NCBI GenBank assembly: GCA_037903355.1 | Contig: JBAJFE010000054.1 | Location: forward strand, 62,001-126,000 | Direction of reading: 5' to 3' | Length of the DNA stretch: 64,000 nucleotides | DNA from: Trichuris trichiura | Taxonomy: Eukaryota > Nematoda > Enoplea > Trichinellida > Trichuridae | Shown: positions 59,223 through 64,000 of the stretch, piece by piece | How positions within the stretch are numbered: position 1 is the stretch's first letter | How the letters are laid out: each line of letters starts with the position of its first letter | The notes under the pieces: model-generated | Seen by the model: the letters and a program-made list of their open reading frames with translations, nothing else | Databases searched by the model: none | Told to the model about the DNA's origin: nothing | Position numbers and translations under genes: made by a program

Positions 59223-61498
59223 TCATAGGTCACTTTTAACAACAGCGCGCAATGAATCGTCGCAAAGCCAGTATGGCGGCTTTTGCTTAGCATTTTTTAG
59301 CGCTGTCAGAATTGTTAAGGATTTGAACAGGTCAACATGGCGATCGTATAGGGTAGTCACCGTGCCACTTTCACCGACCGTGCAAACCAGCTGAAAGTAA
59401 ACTTCCGATTTCGAAGGGATATCATGGAAAATAAGATGATCCACAGTGAAGAAAAAACCTTCACAATTACTAGTTTCACACATCATCAGCACAACCGACT
59501 GGCCATGCTTAAACTGCTCGATTGCACTTTGACGCTCAGTATTTGTCTGTTCGTCGTCAACACTTACAAGTTGGGCCGAAGGAAGTTGCGACATCACAAT
59601 TGGCCTAATTTCGTTTGTGGCTGCTATTGAATCCAAAAAGACGATCACTTTTACCTTCCTGTCTGAATTTGCAACGTACAGTTTGCCGATATCGTTGAAT
59701 AGGCTGATCATGAACTCATTTTTCGATGCGCTTGATACATCAATGACTAGATGTTTGCCGCTCAAAGCAGAAGCAGTGCGCGAACCAAGCTTGTCCAATG
59801 AAACGTAGAGAAAGTCGCTGTGAAGATAGTTTCCAATACATTGCTGGCATTCTGTAGTCATTCCGGAAGTGAAAAGACACATCTGACGTTCATCTTTAGG
59901 ACAATATTCCATGAATGACTTCAGCGCTTCTTCATCAATATCTTCTACCCGATCAATAACTACTATTTTCACGAACTGTACAGCAATCTTCCCTTCCCTG
60001 ACAAAGGCTAGTAAGCGCTGTGCCGTACCGATAATCAAGTCGCACCCTAGAAGTATCTGCTTTCTTTGGAGTTTGTACTTTACACCGCAGCAAGCAGACA
60101 CTGCGCGCTTCCCGGTATGGTGCAGAAGTTGATTTGCGTCATTATGGAGTTCAGCAGCAATCATCTTCGAACTAACCAAAATAACCACTCGCGGGCACTG
60201 TCTTTCGCCACTGACGGAAAGTTTTGGCAAACTAACCAGAATAGAAGTTAATGGTACGAGGTAGAAGGAACGATAGTTGCTATTCGCTGTAACATTTGCT
60301 ACTACGTCCTTGCCAGACAAGATGAAAGACAGCAGTGTGCAATTCGGTAAACTTGGCCCATTTCTTGTGATGGAAAAATTGATAACCCTTTTACCCGCAC
60401 TTCCCTTACGTTTCACAATCGCGCTCTTCTGACATCTTGACGACACCGGTAGGATTCTGGTAGTGACTTGCTTCGCACTACCTGCAACAACACACATGAG
60501 AGGCTGTGCCTTTCTTAACCAGATTACAGTAAAGAAAACAAGTGAAGGCTCATTTTTCTGCGTTCCGCGAACAGCAGTGCAGCTCAATAAAACCGCAATA
60601 TCAGAAAGCAAACTAGGTTAGAATGAGCGAAAGAAAGCCTTAGAAAGTACGTCAGAGTTCTTCCGGAAGCGCAAATTTAAAATGCACAAGGCCTCTACTA
60701 TGTAGCAGAAAACTTAACATTATTAACTTGCTTTTAAGGCAACGACCTGACACGCGTGACAAAAAAAGCAAGCAAAATTGTTCAAACCTACTACAACGAT
60801 AAAAATATGCAGATTAAAAGAATACAGCGGGCAGTATGCGTAGAACAAACATTGTATCGGGTATTTTTAAAAGCTACTATGCTTTAAAATGTATGTTAAC
60901 GGTGCCCGCACACATTCGCCTTAAGATTCTTCCTCATCCGGACTAATGCAAATGTTTTAACACGTTTAAGACGGGATGCATAGCATCTGGTATCACATGC
61001 ACCGATTAGCATCTTGGCTAAACGATAGTTCGACTTATGATAGAAGTCGGAACTGATTCGTGAATACAATACTGTTGAATACTTTGCGTTTCATTCTACA
61101 TTCTACATCTACTTTACTCTCTTTTACCTGAAGTCATTAAATCAAAATAAACTTTCAACGCTTTGAGAGAGCACATATTACCTCCCTGCCCTTCTGTACT
61201 GCCCAGTACTTAACATGACTACGTCTGCACTAAGCATGTGCCATTATTCTTTATGCTAGATTGCGAACAACAATTCACGTAGCATATACATAACACTATG
61301 CATCACAAGTAATGCAGACATGGTTTGAAATGTACGGGACAGTGTGCACTGATTATTCATTCGAACTACTCGCCATTCTGTAAATGAAATGTGATTACAC
61401 CATAAACCTGCTATCCATGCAAGGTATTGAAACATTATCATTGTGGATAACCTGAGCCTGTTGCATATGTACACAAGGGACCACGCCTTACCTGACAT
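59223..61498 (-). CDS. Vasa/DDX3-like DEAD-box protein with all catalytic motifs replaced
   Basis: One long minus-strand frame (59223-60611, 462 codons) aligns through both RecA-like domains to the Vasa/DDX3/PL10 group: GCDLIIGTAQRLLAFVREGK, FLYVSLDKLGSRT, DHLIFHDIPS and a C-terminal AKQKPPYWL. Catalytic motifs are changed (numbering from the frame start): motif I GSGKT to NSNYR (110-114), DEAD to DRVE (220-223), SAT to TSG (248-250), motif V R and D to C and F, HRIGRTGR to QLVCTVGE (407-414). ATP hydrolysis and unwinding are therefore not expected, while an RNA- or protein-binding role is possible. The frame has no ATG at its upstream end. A plausible model joins a 7-nt first exon (61492-61498, ATGTCAG before GTAAGG) to the acceptor at 60482, giving 421 residues starting MSGSAK. 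The intron-poor body suggests a retrogene. Alternatives are an old pseudogene with a fortuitously open frame, or an unrecognised upstream exon set. Confidence 0.7.
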
Positions 61499-63344
61499 TT
61501 TATTCTGACCACTCTAGTGAGGAACACTTTATCGATACATGAAAAACTGCGCACCTTACCATACTGTACATTTTATATGTCAATGCGAACCTATACTCTA
61601 TACAATAAAACCACGGTATCTGCAATTTCTCCGCCTACGCAATTTAATTAATCGTGATTAGGCGATTGCTTAAGGAACTAAAACTGGATTTATCGAGCTA
61701 TTCCTGAGTGTGCGAGTAAAAACGCACGATTAGTAATCGCTATGCTGGCGCAGTTGAGAAGAATTTCTTCGCCTCTCGGGTGGTGCTCCCCCACCTGTCG
61801 TGCCAGGGTGCATCATCCAAAGCTCTGGTATTTCTTATTTTTTACTTGATCGACGGGACTTTTAACGTAAATAAATAAAATCCTCTACTTCATGAGAGTT
61901 TACGGTACCGCAAAGAAAAGCTACTTGTTCGAAAGCAGACACTATTTTTGTACATTTTGAGCTTCACGAACTAAATTAAGCGGAATCAATAAAAGCTTCG
62001 TTCAGCTGACAAAGAAGTTGAGGTATAGGAAAGTACAGCAGATATACATTGAAGATCCTCTAACTTTCCAATCTGACAGCCTATCCGTCTGTCCAATCCA
62101 ATCCTAAGGGTTGCAAGGACTTCCTGATGGGGGAAATTAAGGAAAGAGAACGGGACGACGACGGAAACTAGAAAACTTTCTCGCGATTGATAAGCAATGT
62201 TGTCATCTAAGGTGGTTCATAAACTCAGTCACAAAAACTTGTAGACAACGCTTAAAAAGCCGAGTCAGTAGGACAGCCATAAGAAAGGCACGAACCTCTT
62301 TGCAAGCATACCAGCGGCTCCTGTATAAAGGAGAAACGCGTACAAAACAAACAAACCAAAATTTTTACTTTACCCTTGAGAAAGCTTAAGCGGAAAATGA
62401 CTTTGGTTGTCAGCTACTGATGTGACAACGGTTCATCGAAGTTTAGGAACCGAAAAACAAAAAGATTGAAATACTACAGTTTTTTAGGGCAGAACGTCAT
62501 ATCTATTGCAGCGCTGCCCTATCGTCGCTTTATCACGTGCAACTTTTCTCCCTTACTGTGCCCAAGTGGGAAATACCGTCGCAACAGAACTAACCAGTTT
62601 CGAAAGCTCGATACATTTTACTGTAGGTTCTGTTTTCGCTTCTCCTTTCGCTAATGAACTATCTAACCAGCCAATATTAGGGCTTTGCTTACGCGGCTTC
62701 AGGTTCACTAAGCAATTTCAATGGTTCATAGTATTCCGGATGCAACTAAACATGACAGACCTGATTACAAAAACTATCACCGTCTATGGATCACTACATT
62801 CAGAACTTTGTTATCCAAGGACTCAAACCTCTTCCTATTAATGGTCTTCAACAACATACCAGCCCGGAAAATTCTAGCGCATATGTAAATTTTGTGGGTT
62901 CAGCTTATCATCGCGTCATCAACACGCTCAAAATAAGTGCAAAGTGCAACTGAAAAAATTAGGCATACCTGAGATACCAGTGCAGCCTCCCACTAAGTTA
63001 TCGCACCCGTCTGTGGAATCATTACAGTAAATGGCGCTTCGCCGCGTGTCAGAATGCTCACAGGTAGAGTTCTTGATTACAGTATCTAAACAACAGCACA
63101 CATCCTCAAAGCAATAATCTTAAATAATTAAAACGATCACATACCGTTGCCACCGGCCTTCAGGACATTGCCTTCATTCCGTCCTTTGCAGCCTGATCGA
63201 ATAAGCTTACTTATCGACGCAACTTTTCTATTATAGAAAATTTTAACTCAAACAATAGATAAAGTAAAACGAATTTATGAAGGGAAAATGAAACCTCATG
63301 TTTTACTTGTTTCTTCATAAAATTAGTTTTAATTAATTTTAATA
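60612..63344. other. no further gene recognised
   Basis: Apart from the candidate 7-nt first exon of the helicase-like gene, no coding frame, RNA gene or assignable repeat was supported here. Confidence 0.4.
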
Positions 63345-63382
63345 CCGTTGAGGACGGGTCACGCGCGGCCCGAAAGCTACGG
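63345..63382 (+). ncRNA. hammerhead-like motif, C3 changed
   Basis: CCG, TTGAGGA, extra C, stem II GGGTC/GGCCC, GAA, AGCT, A, CGG. Only the first core base deviates. Confidence 0.5.
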
Positions 63383-63475
63383 AATCTTATTAAAAGTGTT
63401 GTATTTTAACGGGACGAATTCCGTAAGAAACAATCGAAACTTGAAAACATATGCTCCCGCACCAAAAAGCTACAT
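63345..63475 (+). mobile_element. Penelope-like terminal repeat fragment
   Basis: From CCGTTGAGGACGGGTC through AACGGGACGAATTCCG to CGCACCAAAAAGCTAC it repeats the terminal unit of the 15258 and 42699 elements. No coding sequence is attached. Confidence 0.5.
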
Positions 63476-64000
63476 TTTCAAAATGAATCTTATCTAAGCA
63501 TTTGGACTTTTGACCATTAGCAATAGTTCACTACAACTGAACGAGCTGCTTGTTTCGGATAAACAAGATACTAAAATGTTATGGATTGTTATATTTAAAT
63601 AAAGTCGCGATGGAGAAAGCAAATAATTTGTGGGCCGCAACGTCATCTAGTACACCTCAACATTGCGCTGCAACGCGCGGCAGTCAAAATGCCAAATGCT
63701 AGCATTTCTGCTAACATATATGCAAGACTACGTTCAACATATACTCACTTTCACCGATTAATTCTCATCATTATAAGCGTTTTAACCACATTAAATTCCT
63801 TGTAATATAATTACTTAACTGATAATGACATAGTAACATTCGCGCCTTTTTGAAAACGGTTGCATACGACTTGCCACCAAATGAAATGAAGTGACCTACC
63901 AAGATAACCGAACTGATCAACACTCACAGACAAAAATGGCATACAGAAAAATTACCCCAATGAGGAAAAATAATTCCTAACAAATCGAAAAAACAGAAAT
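63476..64000. other. no recognisable gene
   Basis: AT-rich end of the window with nothing supported. Confidence 0.45.

Noticed and set aside
59223..60611. Reading the helicase-like gene as an active DEAD-box RNA helicase
   Set aside because: The Walker lysine, the DEAD box and the arginine finger motifs are all replaced, so catalytic activity cannot be supported.
1..64000. CRISPR arrays, bacterial operons or riboswitches
   Set aside because: The window is eukaryotic with introns; no regularly spaced direct repeats or prokaryotic signals were found.

Overview
This window is nuclear DNA of an invertebrate eukaryote. The evidence is spliceosomal introns with GTAAGT-like donors and TTTCAG-like acceptors (many only 44-65 nt long), polyadenylation signals, split tRNA isoacceptor sets, and metazoan transposons (BEL/Pao, hAT, Penelope-like). 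The compact introns next to heavy repeat load would fit a nematode of the Trichuris/Trichinella kind, but this is inference and nothing here proves the phylum.

Left part (1-12.3 kb): two paralogous genes of an unrecognised small-protein family. Both end in an exon of exactly 168 nt encoding a four-cysteine tail (C-x7-C-x-C-x14-C). In front of it lie in-frame micro-exons of 21, 24 or 30 nt, all phase 0. The second gene has a visible signal-peptide exon. Relics of the same family lie at 34.1 kb (first exon) and 57.1-57.8 kb (last exon with part of its preceding intron).

13.8-23.0 kb: a complete 15-exon plus-strand gene for a coiled-coil protein of 946 residues whose N-terminus matches the CM1 motif of centrosomin/CDK5RAP2-type centrosome proteins. 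Its introns hold a Penelope-like composite, foldback elements and (TA)n.

24.3-41.0 kb: a transposon-rich block. A full-length BEL/Pao retrotransposon with apparently identical LTRs and an uninterrupted 1812-codon frame sits inside a degenerate hAT element. A second, decayed Pao element carries two tandem hAT-type MITEs and a solo LTR inserted in its 3' LTR. Another degenerate hAT follows.

40.9-51.9 kb: a tRNA cluster (Thr, Arg, Leu, Gln, Gln, Leu, Ile and a decayed Ile) interleaved with Penelope-like debris. Two tRNA-Gln genes with different anticodons face outward from a 1.6-kb palindrome.

Twelve copies of a hammerhead-ribozyme-like motif (C/UUGANGA core, stem II, GAAA, usually a self-complementary AGCT stem III) are scattered from 14.2 to 63.4 kb. 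Most lie in the inverted arms of Penelope-like elements or in the loops of small foldback elements flanked by 12-15 bp direct repeats.

Right part (55.1-61.5 kb): another hAT with a foldback inside it, the relic last exon, and a minus-strand gene for a Vasa/DDX3-like DEAD-box protein. Its frame is open but essentially every catalytic motif is replaced. Long stretches elsewhere show no recognisable gene.
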